Shown here: positions 20,291 to 31,718 of the stretch, one piece after another
Layout: the number at the start of each line of letters is the position of its first letter
Position numbering within the stretch: position 1 is the first letter of the stretch
From: Tachypleus tridentatus
Taxonomy: Eukaryota > Arthropoda > Merostomata > Xiphosura > Limulidae
Assembly (NCBI RefSeq): GCF_004210375.1
Contig: NC_134837.1
Location: 161,861,310-161,925,309 of the forward strand
Length of the DNA: 64,000 nucleotides
Direction: 5' to 3'
Notes under the pieces: model-generated
The model's database searches: none
What the model was told of the DNA's origin: nothing
The model's input: the letters and a program-made list of their open reading frames with translations, nothing else
Translations under genes and position numbers: made by a program

Positions 20291-22445
20291 GTGCAGTGGG
20301 CTAACAACCTACTCACTTAAAACCTGTTACAGAAACCGCAGTGATTGCGGCCCTATGTTCCTTGAGGAATTGAGTGGCAGATGATGATCTACGAGGTAGT
20401 TCTCTCTATATGTTAAGAAAAAAAAAAGATTCCAGTGAAAAAGAATATTAATAACTTTTTATATTTACATGTATAACGTTAATGAGATGCAATTTATTGT
20501 ATAATAATAAGAGTTACTTTCCTGTTTGTTGTATTTGCATAAATTTTTGCAATAGCAAATGCTTTAAATTCAAAAATGAATAAATGACATTTTTATGCCT
20601 TGTAAATAAAAATAATAATAATAAAACTGTGTTCGTGGGTTATGTAAATCCTTATAAAAGAAATCATTTATGCATATCTTTACACATTTTAACATGATAA
20701 AGAATATAACATCATTCCACATTTTTGAGTACTTTCTCAGAGTGAGAGAAAAATAAACAAATCTACTAAAAATGTGAAACAAATATTTATTTTTCAAAAT
20801 GTAAATGAAAAATTTAAATATTTTTTAAATAATTCATGGAGAAATTTATTTCTTTAATGGTTTGAGAAAAGGAATTAGAAGAACCTTGTTGATTTTGTTT
20901 TTCTTCTTTTGTGTGATCTTTATACCTGCTTAGAGTTCAACTTTTATTCCAAAGTAAGGAAAATACTATAGTATATTGTAAATTGTTATACAACTGGGAA
21001 TGGTTCAACAAGTTATAGAAAGAATTGTAGCACTGCTGATATGTAGCGAATTTTATTTTATTTTTATGATAAAGTGTATGTAGCATTTTTATCAGTAGAA
21101 AATTCAAACCTGAAAACATCTGCTTATAGAGGAATGGTTGAAAATAAATTTTTATAGATTCTTACACAGTTCTTGTTGGATTTATAGACTTATAAAACTT
21201 AAACTGTTTCTTTTATCAAGTGTTAAAAATGTCATCAATGTTCAGAATGGTTTAGTCGTATTTTAGCCTAATTTGTTGCTTTTTTTTATGGAAATCGTGT
21301 TGGTAAAAATTTGTAGTTTAACATATAAAATTATTTACTCTTAATTTGTCAGCATGTCATTAGAGTGCTCTACACTGTAAGAATATATTAAACTTATAAT
21401 ATACAGACACTAATTTAATAAAATGAGTATAATGTAGAAAAAGCATATTTTCTGAACAAATATTTTTACTTTACACACAGAATCTGGCAGAGCAGTGACA
21501 ACGAATGTCTAACGGATTTTGTATATTTATTTTAATATCTATGTTTCTATGTGTTTAATGTATATATATATATATATATATGTTTTGCAAATGTCCCACC
21601 TGTTATGTATATTTGTAGATTCGGTAATATAAGTATCAAAATTGTGTGAATTGTGTATATAATAAATTTGTGTTGAAAAAGACAATTGTGTGTATCGGTT
21701 TTGTTGGCAAATATCATAAATTTGATATACATTGACAGTCAATTAACTTTAAATTCAAATAACAATTTCTGACTATTTGAAACCGTGATACATAACATAA
21801 TAAATCGGAGACTCGTCTCTGATAAAGTGTAATACGCAATATAATAAAACACATAATCAAAACTCGTTACTATGTTTAAAATTAAATATTCTCACACACA
21901 TGTTTAAATGACTTGCAAGAAGCAGTTTACAAAGCCAGCATCGCTCTAGCAAAAGTAGGTTAACAGAGTGTGTTCACCAGATTTCTCCATGAGCAGCAAC
22001 ATACTATAAGCCAACAAAGGAAAATAAAACATTTCATAAAAGAATAATATCATGAACAAAGTGAAACGAGTTAAGAAATATTTTATATTTTACTGAATAT
22101 TTGTAACATTTATGAAGTTCAAGCACACAGCAATTTTCCATAATTCAGCTATGCAGGATTTGAAAATAATATTGATGTATTTCTGTCATATAAGAAGATT
22201 TGTGAATCGGGAAGAAAAGAAAAAAAAAACGTACTTAGATCAAATTATTACTTCGTTTAACACAATGAACATTTTTTTTTGTAATTACGTTTGTACACTA
22301 AAATATAAACAATCTAAAGAAAACGGTCAAAATTGGTGTAAAATATGCATCCTCATTCGTTATGATTTATTAATGAAATTATATCTTTTAGTCTCATAAA
22401 CTGTATTGTTATTGTTCTTGTATGTATTGTATTTTAAACATCTCA
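20291..22445. other. AT-rich stretch; SINE-fused repeat tail then nothing
   Basis: The first 110 bp are a GC-richer piece fused to the SINE, likely the 3' end of another repeat (possibly a LINE, by its CTTGAGGAATTGAGTGGCAG motif). The rest is featureless apart from a (TA)n run at about 21559-21581 and short chance frames. Confidence 0.5.
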
Positions 22446-22449
22446 TTTC

Positions 22450-22800
22450 AACGACCAGTAGTAATCGGCCATCATGATGATGTTCCACCTTCCCCGATAA
22501 CTACTCTTTACTTCTTAATGTCTTGATGAAGCAGTCAAATTGCATTTCCATTGCCTTAGTCACTCTGATCTGGCTCGCCCAGCGAGCATCAAAGTAAATT
22601 TTTAGCTCAACTGTTTGTCAGCCAGATATGTCTTTTTGGTATTTGATTCACTTGGCAGGTACATATGAACTACTGAGAAAGACATAGCTCGTTTCCAATG
22701 CTGAGTAAAAATCAGCTACAGGAATGACTGATTTCACTTCATCCACAACGACCAAGTTCATCTTACGGGAAAGATAACGTTCGTATAGAGCCTGAGACAT
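22450..22800 (-). pseudogene. hAT-type transposase fragment
   Basis: Minus-strand frame starting near 22800 reads SQALYERYLSRKMNLVVVD, then VADFYSALETSYVFLSSS, a stop, then ELKIYFDARWASQIR (about 22605-22565). This is the pattern of hAT-superfamily domesticated-like transposases (LVxVDAxxS...FFxLLExLYVFxSSS...RxxDTRWACR). Two stops and loss of the terminal regions show that it is dead. No terminal inverted repeats identified. Confidence 0.6.
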
Positions 22801-23205
22801 GATATCTTTTATTCTTAGCTAAACACCACTTCACTTACCCTGAGCTGTAGAATTTTGTGTATCAATTACACTTTATATTAGCTTCTGCTGGATATATGCA
22901 TATGAACTTTCGGCTGTCTTGAAACCAATAGCTTTTGTCAAAATATTTCAATGTCAAATCCTTTCTGTCTCACAAATCAAGCAAGTATACTCTACAAACT
23001 GAGCTGAAAGTTTAATCAGCTATAAAGCACCGATGAGGTTTTTTTTTTAAATCTTGAACTACCTTTTCTTTTCTACCAAAATCACTGGTCATCATTAACA
23101 GTTTAATCGAACTTTAACTTTCTCTAGAACTTTAATAACTTCAGTTGACCTCGCTGTGTATCTAGAATTTCGACTGGTTTGCCGAGATTTATCACTCGCT
23201 GGGAC
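22801..23205. other. Flank of the hAT fragment, nothing identifiable
   Basis: Possibly more of the same transposase on the minus strand, but too decayed to read. Confidence 0.35.
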
Positions 23206-23320
23206 AGCGGTAAGTCTATAGATTTACAACTATAAAATCAAAGGTTTGATTTCCCTTGGTGTACAAGAGCAGCTAGTTTAGCTATAAGAAAAACCCACAC
23301 TCTGCCAAGATTCTGTTACA
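23206..23320 (+). repeat. SINE family B copy
   Basis: CTGGGACAGCGGTAAGTCTA head, GATTTACAACTATAAAATC, GGTTTGATTTCCCTTGG (B-box-like), then AGCAGCTAGTTTAGCTATAA and AAAAACCCACAC tail. The order matches 46055-46180. Confidence 0.75.
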
Positions 23321-23702
23321 ACACAAAGCGATCGAACGATTAACGCAAGACATCATACAAACATATCACTACCAGATTTCGCTTTATAATTCAGAAAGAA
23401 AGATTTGTAATGAATTTTCAACCAACAAAATATTCCAAAAATGTAATAATCGACCGGTTACAACATGACATTCTGGAGACATTTTACTGCATACCGCCTC
23501 TTCAAAGCTCAGAAAGCAAAAAATGCCACTAATGTTCACTTTTTGATTTTTTAATTAAATGATTATTTGAACTGCTGATTCACTAGTTCATCCTAGTCAT
23601 AATAATTAGGAACTTGGCAAATAGAACCTTGACCGATCATCAAAATTGGCAGACTTTTCTTTATCGGTCTTTCCTTGTCTGCCTCCCTGAAAAAAGAAAA
23701 AA
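23321..23702. other. AT-rich stretch between two family B SINEs
   Basis: Nothing recognisable. Confidence 0.5.
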
Positions 23703-23822
23703 AAGGTGTGTGCTTTCTTATAGCAAAGCCACATCGGGCTATCTGCTGAGTCCAGCGAGGGGAATCGAACCCCTGATTTTAGCGTTGTAAATCCGTAGAC
23801 TTACTGCTGTGCCAGCAGGGAA
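23703..23822 (-). repeat. SINE family B, well-preserved copy
   Basis: Minus-strand order: CTGGCACAGCAGTAAGTCTA, CGGATTTACAACGCTAAAAT, CAGGGGTTCGATTCCCCTCG (intact B-box region), CTGGACTCAGCAGATAGCCC, GATGTGGCTTTGCTATAAGA and AAGCACACACC. Confidence 0.85.
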
Positions 23823-24488
23823 TTCAGCGAAGAAGATTATATATTACAGTACTACTATGATTCGAGACAACCACCTTATCTGTCTCTGATACCTCGAATA
23901 ACTAGTTGTACAGAAGCCTATTGCTGATATAGATTTTAAGTTTTTTGATATGTTCAAGGTAACTAATAGTTCACTTCATCAGTCTGGTGATAGACAAAAT
24001 AAAGTTTATCCCTAGTTAAAGGGGTGGACTTGCTGAAAAAGAACAAGCACCATAGCATGTGAGGAACCACCAGTAAAGCAACCATGAGAGGCTTTCCAGA
24101 AGAGACCTAGTATAGAACTCCTTTCCAAGTCACCTATGGTTATCACAAACTGGTCTACATTGAAGCAGACTCAATTTATCAAGTGTCATTACAGATAAAA
24201 ATGACAGTCAAATTGAAACATTAAAACCAAATAAACATAGGTTGATGAAAATACCTTCCGTCAGATATAAGGGTAGACCTGATGTTCACAGGACAGGTAG
24301 CTGAAGCTAAAAACTTGTTGAAGGCCCGAGCAGATCTCATGGCATTCAGCCACCGATCAATATGGCATACTCAATAAAATATGTATCTCTGCTTCATGAG
24401 TAAAATGCAGTAATAAAAAATGAGTTTAGAGAGGATTCGAACAATACATTGCAGATTATATTGGTTTAGGCACGTGACGTCGCTGTAG
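23823..24488. other. Low-complexity to featureless stretch
   Basis: Possibly upstream, unreadable part of the RTE-like LINE that starts to be recognisable near 24490. No SINE or transposon end seen. Confidence 0.4.
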
Positions 24489-24489
24489 C

Positions 24490-25870
24490 CAATACAATTT
24501 GTCATAAAAAGGAAGAAAATCTGATGACATACAGAAATGAGAATGTTAGGAGTCAAACAGATTATTTGTTAATTAGGAGAGAGGAAGTGACTAGATGGGA
24601 AGTTGCAGATTACTAAGCAATATTAGGCAAAGCCTTAAACTACACCATCGGGGTTTAGTGATAAATTACGAAATGAAATGGAAAGGCAGAATAGTGGTTT
24701 AAACAGTGTACCATCAAAATAAGGTGGAGAAGTTTAAAGAAAGAAATGCATCAAAGGAGTTCTTAGAAAGGATGGTGATGGAGTGCAGGCATATTTAATG
24801 GGATAAAAATGTGAATGATATATGGGAAGAGGTTGTCAAAATATATGTTATACTTGGTGATCAAAGAGAGAAACTATTTCCAGAGTGGTGAAACAAGTAA
24901 GTGCAGACTAATGTAAAAGAGAAGAAAAAATTTAAGAGGCGGCAGTGAACCAGTGAAATCTGGATTGATACGTAGTATTGAAAAAAGAAATATATAAGGC
25001 TATATTACCAAACAGAGAATATATGCAAAGCTTTATGAAAAAATTTGAAGGGAAGAATAGAGGAAGAAGAAAATTATGTGCAGATTAGCCAAAACAAGTG
25101 AAGGAAAACGAGGGATATGTATGGTGTGAATTTATTAAGGATAATAATGTCATTGTTATTGTAAAGATGATAGATATCAAAATTAAATGGGGATTACACT
25201 TGAAACACTTATTAGATGAAGAGTGTAAGTCGGAGAAATATGAACGCCAGAGTCTATAACACACATGAGAAAATAGTTAAAGAGTTAGAGAAAAAGGGAA
25301 AGCAATCAGCTCAGACGACATACATATATATATATATATATACTCATTGGAGCATTTAAGAAGCAACGAAAGCTAAACAGTTAGATGATGTGTAGACTTT
25401 TCAGTATTGTATTTATAGAATGGAAAGGCAACAAAGGAATGTCTGCAGCAACTATCGATGTATAGTATTTTGTGTCACACAATGAAAATATAGGAGAGGA
25501 TTACAGATCAGAGACTGAGAAAAGAAACAGAAAATTTTAGTTTTATGTTTGTTAGATTAACAATAGATGTTATATTTCTATTGAGAAGATTGATAAAGGA
25601 GTACGTGGAGGAAAGAAAAGACTTGTACGTGATATTCATCGACCTAGAAAAGGTTAATGACAGAGAGCCAAGAGAGATGATACTGCAGTGCGCAAGAAAA
25701 AGGAATGTCCCACGAATGCGTGTGAACCTCATACATAACGTATGGGAAGTAACAGAACCATTTGGAAAAAAATAAACTGTGATTGGAGACAGAGAAATTT
25801 CCACTGAAAGTTAGAGTCTATCAGGGATCAAAATCACACCTCTCCTTTTCATAAAGTGCTTGACAAAATA
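24490..25870 (+). pseudogene. RTE-like LINE remnant (endonuclease end and reverse transcriptase)
   Basis: HKKEENLMTYRNENVRSQTDY (24496 onward, two overlapping blocks) then LLIRREEVTRWEV matches the end of RTE-type endonuclease (TxxxxxxxSQIDYxLxRRxxL). A lysine/glutamate-rich connector follows at 24600-25300, as is usual between endonuclease and RT. At 25545 the frame gives FLLRRLIKEYVEERKDLYV then IFIDLEKVNDREPRE (about 25633-25676), the RT palm motif; the family form is FIDLEKAYDRVPRE, so the catalytic region is altered (AYD to VND). The FADD box is not found. Stops and frameshifts throughout. Confidence 0.75.
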
Positions 25871-27136
25871 TACAAAGACAAATGCAATGATGTATATTAT
25901 TTGCAGTACACTTTGCATTTTGTGATTTATTTTTTAACTAGATAAAGAAAAAGTGAATTCTTCAATGAGATCACCAAAATCCAAATCTCCGGCAATGACG
26001 TTTCTAATACAACCAAGTTGTTTAGACACTTATGAGTCATTAAAAGAAAACAAAAGTGAAGTGGAAATATTATGGTGTGTTTTAGCTGTTCAATTCTATC
26101 GTAAGTGGCTGCGTCCATTACCCTATTGAATCAGTTTATATGGTAAACCCGATGTACATCTGTGACATATTAATTATCAGTAAGCATATTCCTTCTTCCT
26201 ATTTCAGTGTCCTTGAAAACTGCATCTTTCTGCAGGTCATTTATCTTACATCAGTCACTTTTCAAGCTGCTTTCTAAGTATCATTTTAACTTCATGTGTG
26301 TATTCTTTATAACTTGAACGAGTTTTGTCATTTTGAGTATTATAAATTATAAAACTAAAGTTTTAGTCTATTTTAAGACTGAACTCTCTGTTAAGGTTTT
26401 ATTTTATTTGAACTATCAGCCCTTTCTTATTCTTTTTCAAATTAACAACTTGTATGAAAGAAGATTAAAATTATGCTATACATTTATCATTAAAGGCATA
26501 AGTTTCTCTGATATTTAGTGCAGTTAAATCTTGCCAATGGCAAATTAACAAGAATATTTGTAAACTTGTTGAAGATGTGCCTTCCCATAATGCACTGGAA
26601 GTGAAGAAAGCCATACAGTTTACACTGTGATAACCACATCAATTTTACATGGAAATTCACTATTACTGGCTGAAATGTTATTTGAAATATTTTTATCACT
26701 CAAGATATTACAGTTTTTAAAAGTGTTCTATTTTGTTACCAAGTTTAGAGTTTTAAAAAGGAACTGCAATAGTTATTGAATAGTTAAATTACTATAATCA
26801 GACATCTTTTAAAATCGCCCTCTCTATTAAAAACAACTGCTGATATTTCATTTTCAGACAGACAGGTTTAGGTGAGAACATTATTCAAAGAGTCAAGTAC
26901 CAAATAATATTCCATTATCACCTACACAAAGTTTAAAATTTAACTTCAATGTTATTCTTCAATAAAGCCATATATAAATAATAAGACAGAATATTTTTTT
27001 CCTTACTTAAGATTCTGCCAGTAATTATATATCTGATACAAATACCCACACCAAAGTTCTTCCAATAATTCTCCAAGAGGTAAAAAATAAAGTAGCTAAA
27101 CTTCTTCAGTGCTCTTTTAAGAGTTAGATTATTATT
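25871..27136. other. AT-rich stretch without recognisable genes
   Basis: Only short chance frames. Ends at the target-site duplication of the hAT element. Confidence 0.5.
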
Positions 27137-27469
27137 ATCTAGAACAGTGTTTACAAAAGCATGATACCTGTACCTCTGGTATCACACAAGATAATTTTAG
27201 GTGGTACGTGGATTAAAATTTTTGTTTAATGATGGTATGTCTGAGCCATCACAGATTACTGGTTAAGAACAGGATTTCTAAAGTGTAATGGTAAAGATTG
27301 TGAAGGAAATGAGATAAAGTGGTGAGAGCTGAGAGAACCAATTTAATGAAGCACCAAAACTGTTTGTTAGCGTTGTAAAATTACTAGCTGCAAAGAAACC
27401 AAAAATATCATGTAAATATGATGAAAATTATTTGTTAATTGGATTTTGATGAACAAGCAATAAAAGAAA

Positions 27470-28420
27470 GCCTATGTGCCGTACGTATGGAGACCTCAAG
27501 CGTCATTTTGAAACAAACCATGAGGAATACCATGTGTAAGCTATTGAATTTTTCAAAGAAAAGGGAAAGGACATTCTAGTCTCCCAGAAAGTAAAGCACA
27601 GTGTGGCAGGGGATGATGATGTGAAATCTGTGGAAACCTCTTTTATAGTATCATATGTAACTGTAAATGCCAAAGCTATTGGAGTAATAGGAGAGACACT
27701 AATCAAACCTGTTGCCAAAGAAGTGATGATGGAAAGCAATGCAAGCTAAACAATAGATATATGCTCATTTCAACAACCTAACTACATCATTCTAAGGCAA
27801 GCTTATATTGGTATTCTACATGCAAGACAAAGTTAATGCAATGATTGCAAAACTGGAGCTACGGGGTACAAATTTTGGTTTTGGTGAACTGGATTCTTTT
27901 CCATTTTTCATTCACGTGGCTATGAACTCATCTGAAGCACTTGCTGAAAATATTTTGAACATAATCAAGAGACACTAGAAGGGCTTCATGAAAGATCTAC
28001 ATAAGTATTTTTCCAAACGTGATGATAGCTGTGAGTGGACGAGGAGCTACTTTTTCATCACTTTTCACACATTACCAAATAACTTGACACCTTCAAAAGC
28101 ATATCAGCTTCTGGAGAATGCTTCACATAGTGTCTTGAAGTAAAAGTTTGTGTTGAACAAAAGTCACATTATTTTACTTAGGTATTGCTGCACAGTATCC
28201 AACCTTGTCAGAGAAGGCAATTAGGTATCTTTCATCCTTTCCTACTAAATTTCATACACATGTGAGTTGGGATTACCTGTGATGGTTAATGTCAAAACTT
28301 AAAAAGGAATCTTATTTTAAATGTAGAGCCTCATCTTCATCTTAAACCAAGCTACATCAAACCGAATATTTCTTTACTGCTGTCTCGTTCTAAACAGTTT
28401 CATTCTTCTCATTGAGAAAC
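27470..28420 (+). pseudogene. hAT transposase remnant (ZBED5-like type)
   Basis: Blocks in order: a CxxxGDLKRHFETNHEEYHV piece (about 27478-27536), the C-terminal part of a BED-type zinc finger; AIEFFKEKGKDILVSQK; then SYVTVNAKAIGVIGETLIKP, VAKEVMM (about 27650-27735), typical of hAT transposases of the ZBED5/GTF2IRD2 kind (SYxVAxxIAKxxKPHTIGETLIxPA). After several stops and a large deletion of the catalytic core comes the dimerisation region YPTLSEKAIRYLSSFPTKF (about 28197-28253), then in a shifted frame KRNLILNVEPHLHLKPSYIK. Non-functional. Confidence 0.7.
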
Positions 28421-28879
28421 ACATTTTTGGAAATTCATTTTTAAACAGATTATATTTATTATTAGTTATAGCATGAATTGTGAAGTTATTTTCACTCTGT
28501 TATATCAATGTCATTTTGAGATGAGAAAAATAATGTTTTAAAATAAATACACTAAAACCTGTTTAAGCCAGAAATCTGTACAAGCCAAAAATATAAAAAT
28601 TTTGCAGCATTATCTTAAGATTTCTCTTATAAAATGACCTCTAGGTGGTGGAACCTGCATAACGCTGATACAAAATTATCTTTTACCAACCTCATCTACC
28701 AACAGGTAGAATTAGAACCTGAGTAAGGCAGAAAAAATGTTTTTGATTAAATATTAATTTCTTATTTGATTAATAATTTCTTTAAATATTTATAAATTCT
28801 TATTTAATTAATAATTTGTTTAAATATTAACAAATTCTCAGACATTTTGTTACAGCAAGTATTGGTTAAATATATTCTG

Positions 28880-29782
28880 TTCATTTTTCTGATGTCATTT
28901 TTCCGAAGGTCGTCAATAAATGATTGACTGTACATTTGGTTGCATTTGCTGATGGAAAACTAGAGAACCCATGGGTAACAGGTGAAAGTGAAAATCTTCA
29001 CTGTTTCAAAAATTTAAGGAAGAATCAACTTCCTGTGAAATGGAAAGCGAATAATAAAGCATGGATGACAAGTGCTATATTTGAGGAATTTTTGAACAAA
29101 TGAAACAAAAGAATGGAACAAGAAAATTGGAATATTCTACTTTTCCTAGATAATGCAACTTGTCACCCAAAAATTCAACTTTCATATGTTTGTTTAGTCT
29201 TTCTATCTCCATGTACAACATCAGTTCTGCAGCCACTAGATTATGGAATTGTACAGTTTATAAAATTGAAATACAGAATATTGATCCATATTATTGCAAA
29301 CATGGTCAACTGTAAGAGAGCATCTGAAATGACCATGAAAATTGATGTGTTAGATGCAATTGCATTTTTAAGTCATTCAATCAAATGCATAAAAATGAAT
29401 GTGTAATAAAGTGCTTTCGAAACTGTGGATTTATTGTTGAGAAGTTATTTGTTATGATGATTCTATAAATGTGGAAAGTTTTGTGAACAAGAATGTTTTT
29501 ACAGAAACTGATGAAATTGATTTAAAATCTATAATAGAATGGCAAGATGGTAACAGTGCGAGAGATTCAGAAGATGAACAAAATGGAAAAGATAGTGAGG
29601 AAATAGAAATTCCTACTTCATCGCAAGTGATAAGTTATATTAACGCTATCAAATTGTATGCAAAAATTAAGGGGCAAAATGAACTTCATGAAAAGGCCAT
29701 AGAATTGGTGTTCTCTTTTAACCGCATGAGAAAGCCCATTAAAACAAACAAACAGTTGAAATTGGACACTTTCTTTAAATAA
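28880..29782 (+). pseudogene. Tigger-type transposase, C-terminal two thirds, broken
   Basis: ERLTVHLVAFADGKLENPWV (about 28905, with a frameshift nearby), FKNLRKNQLPVKWKANNKAW, MTSAIFEEFLNK, stop at 29101, then from 29113 NILLFLDNATCHPKIQ with LFLDNA carrying the second catalytic Asp, and TTSVLQPLDYGIVQFIKLKY with the third Asp region. Family proteins (DDE_1 fold, pogo/Tigger) show the same sequence of blocks. A further stop at 29404 separates the acidic tail (29471-29782), which ends in KLDTFFK. The N-terminal DNA-binding half is absent. Pseudogene, though lightly decayed compared with its neighbours. Confidence 0.8.
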
Positions 29783-30105
29783 ATTTAAGGTTTTGTGTAT
29801 TTATGTATATTTTGAATGTCTATTTTTGTTCTTATTCTGATAAATATAGCAAAAACAGTATAATTAGTGATAAGTTATATTAACGCTATCAAATTGTATG
29901 CAAAAATTAAGGGGCAAAATGAACTTCATGAAAAGGCCATAGAATTGGTGTTCTCTTTTAACCGCATGAGAAAGCCCATTAAAACAAACAAACAGTTGAA
30001 ATTGGACACTTTCTTCAAATAAATTTAAGGTTTTGTGTATTTATGTATATTTTGAATGTCTATTTTTGTTCTTATTCTGATAAATATAGCAAAAACAGTA
30101 TAATC
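29626..30105 (+). repeat. 240-bp tandem duplication inside the Tigger element
   Basis: 29626-29865 is repeated directly as 29866-30105. By eye only one base differs (TTCTTTAAAT at 29771 against TTCTTCAAAT at 30011). The unit covers the last codons of the transposase, its stop and 3' flank, so the second copy repeats an untranslated duplicate of the C-terminus. Confidence 0.95.
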
Positions 30106-30472
30106 CACAAATGTCTCACTTCCCTTGAGTCAAGCAAGTATAATGTTCTGCTCAAAAATTATATATAATTTAGCAAATACATGCTCACTGTATAAGCTGG
30201 AAAAACTGCTGAAGCCAGAAGTTTTATTCGGTCCCATGCAATTCTGCCTTAAACATATTTTACTGTATTACGGTAAGTGATACTGCTTTTCCTTTTATCC
30301 TTGTGTTATGAAATTCCCTTTTCAAATAAATTTATTTAAATCAAAAAGTGAATTTGTTTTAAAGAAAAATATGAAGTGAAACTTAAATAATATTACAGGT
30401 GGCACTCAGATATATAAAAAATCAGGAAGGTGGTACATGAATGACAGAAGATTGAGAAACACTTATCTAAAA

Positions 30473-31462
30473 AGAAGTGTTCTTCATTGAAAAAAAATTA
30501 TATTTCAAAAGTGTTAAAAAAGAATGAATTTGTAAAGAATAGTTTCTTACTTCTTTGTTTTTCTTCAATTCCTCATGTTCATTTTTCTACCTCAAGATTT
30601 TTTAAATGATTAGAAGTACAATCTTTAATATAAGACTAAAGCTGTGATATGATCCCAAACATTAATAAAGAAATGCATTGGTTTTGTAATTTGCTTGTAA
30701 CACACTAAACAATGTTTGAAGTCTTCCAAATAATGATGCATTTAAGTATATCATATAAGCTACAAATAATTTCAACAACCAAACCACAAATAAAAAATTG
30801 TGAACCAAAACATGCATAAAAGATGAATAAAGTAATGTTGTAAAAATACAGTGTTATAGCTAAATCTTGTTCTGATGAGAGAAGTTATTGGTAGGAGCAC
30901 AGTATTTAAGTTATTTTAAAGTCATGTATATATGTAGTGATATAGATGTGGGACGTTGTGGGCTTGAACACCCACATCTCACTCTCCTGATTTCTAAATT
31001 TCTCATGTAAGACTAGCAAATTGGAGGTTAAGGTTGAAAAACAGTGTCTCCCCATTGCAATATGGGTCCTACTTCATCAATCACCTCCAAAACCTAGGAT
31101 ACATTGTTTTAATCCCACATTGTAGCTTGTACCCAAGGATCTTTTTTTTGAAAAATATGCAGTGTACTTAGCTCAATTTCAATGTGTTTTGTTTATGGCT
31201 TTGAAACTTATGGTTACATATAAAATGAAATGAAAATCAGTGTATCAAAAGCAATTGTGGCTACAAACACAGGCTCTCACATTAAAATTATCGTTATTAT
31301 GTACAACCAAAAGTTTAAAAAAGCAAACCTGTCAGAGTGATATGTGAAACTATTCTTAAACCCATAGTGTTATTCAAAATTGTCCTACTACATATAATAG
31401 GTATTACCTTAATGTACACTCTACAGAATGTAAAATTAAAATTACAGGAGGATTAACTAACA
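30473..31462. other. AT-rich stretch with one hairpin
   Basis: No gene. An inverted repeat GATGTGGG (30945-30952) / CCCACATC (30971-30978) is the only structure noticed. Confidence 0.5.
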
Positions 31463-31672
31463 CACTGCTGGCCAAAATCTTAAGGTCAATGAACATAGAG
31501 AAACAAATATACATTTTGTGTTGTAAGACTCCACCACTAATTTGAGTAAAAGTTCAAAAGATGAAAAATAAGAAAAGGGAAAATAAAATTAAATTTTTTA
31601 GCATTTAATAGGGAAAATGTGAACACTATGAAATTAGCCTAAATACCAACTGGCCAAAAGTTTAAGACCATA
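31463..31672. repeat. Left long terminal inverted repeat of the Tc1-like element
   Basis: Its reverse complement matches 32812-33016: AGTGTTCACATTTTCCCTAT against AGTGTTCATTCTCCCTAT, TTAAATGCTAAAA, TTTTCATCTTTTGAA, TCTTACAACACAAAATG against TCTAACAATACAAAATG, and the outer 20 bases. Confidence 0.85.
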
Positions 31673-31718
31673 CCAAAAAGAAGTCCTAAGCAGGGTAGAA
31701 AATGCCCAACAAGAGATC

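Larger units (their letters stand above)
28550..30265 (+). mobile_element. Tigger/pogo-type DNA transposon, inserted in the hAT element
   Basis: Left terminus CACTAAAACCTGTTTAAGCC (28550) and reverse complement of the right terminus CAGTAAAATATGTTTAAGGC (30265) are clearly related inverted repeats, each preceded by TA (28548-28549 and 30266-30267), the target duplication of this superfamily. About 1.7 kb including a 240-bp internal duplication. Confidence 0.8.
27145..30464 (+). mobile_element. hAT-type DNA transposon carrying a nested Tigger element
   Basis: Left end CAGTGTTTACAAAAGC (27145) and right end, reverse-complemented, AAGTGTTTCTCAATCT (30464) agree with hAT termini (CAGTGxTTCTCAA). 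Flanks are ATCTAGAA (27137-27144) and ATCTAAAA (30465-30472), a 7/8 match of the 8-bp target duplication expected for hAT. Removing the Tigger element (28550-30265) leaves about 1.6 kb. The transposase remnant is described separately. Confidence 0.75.
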
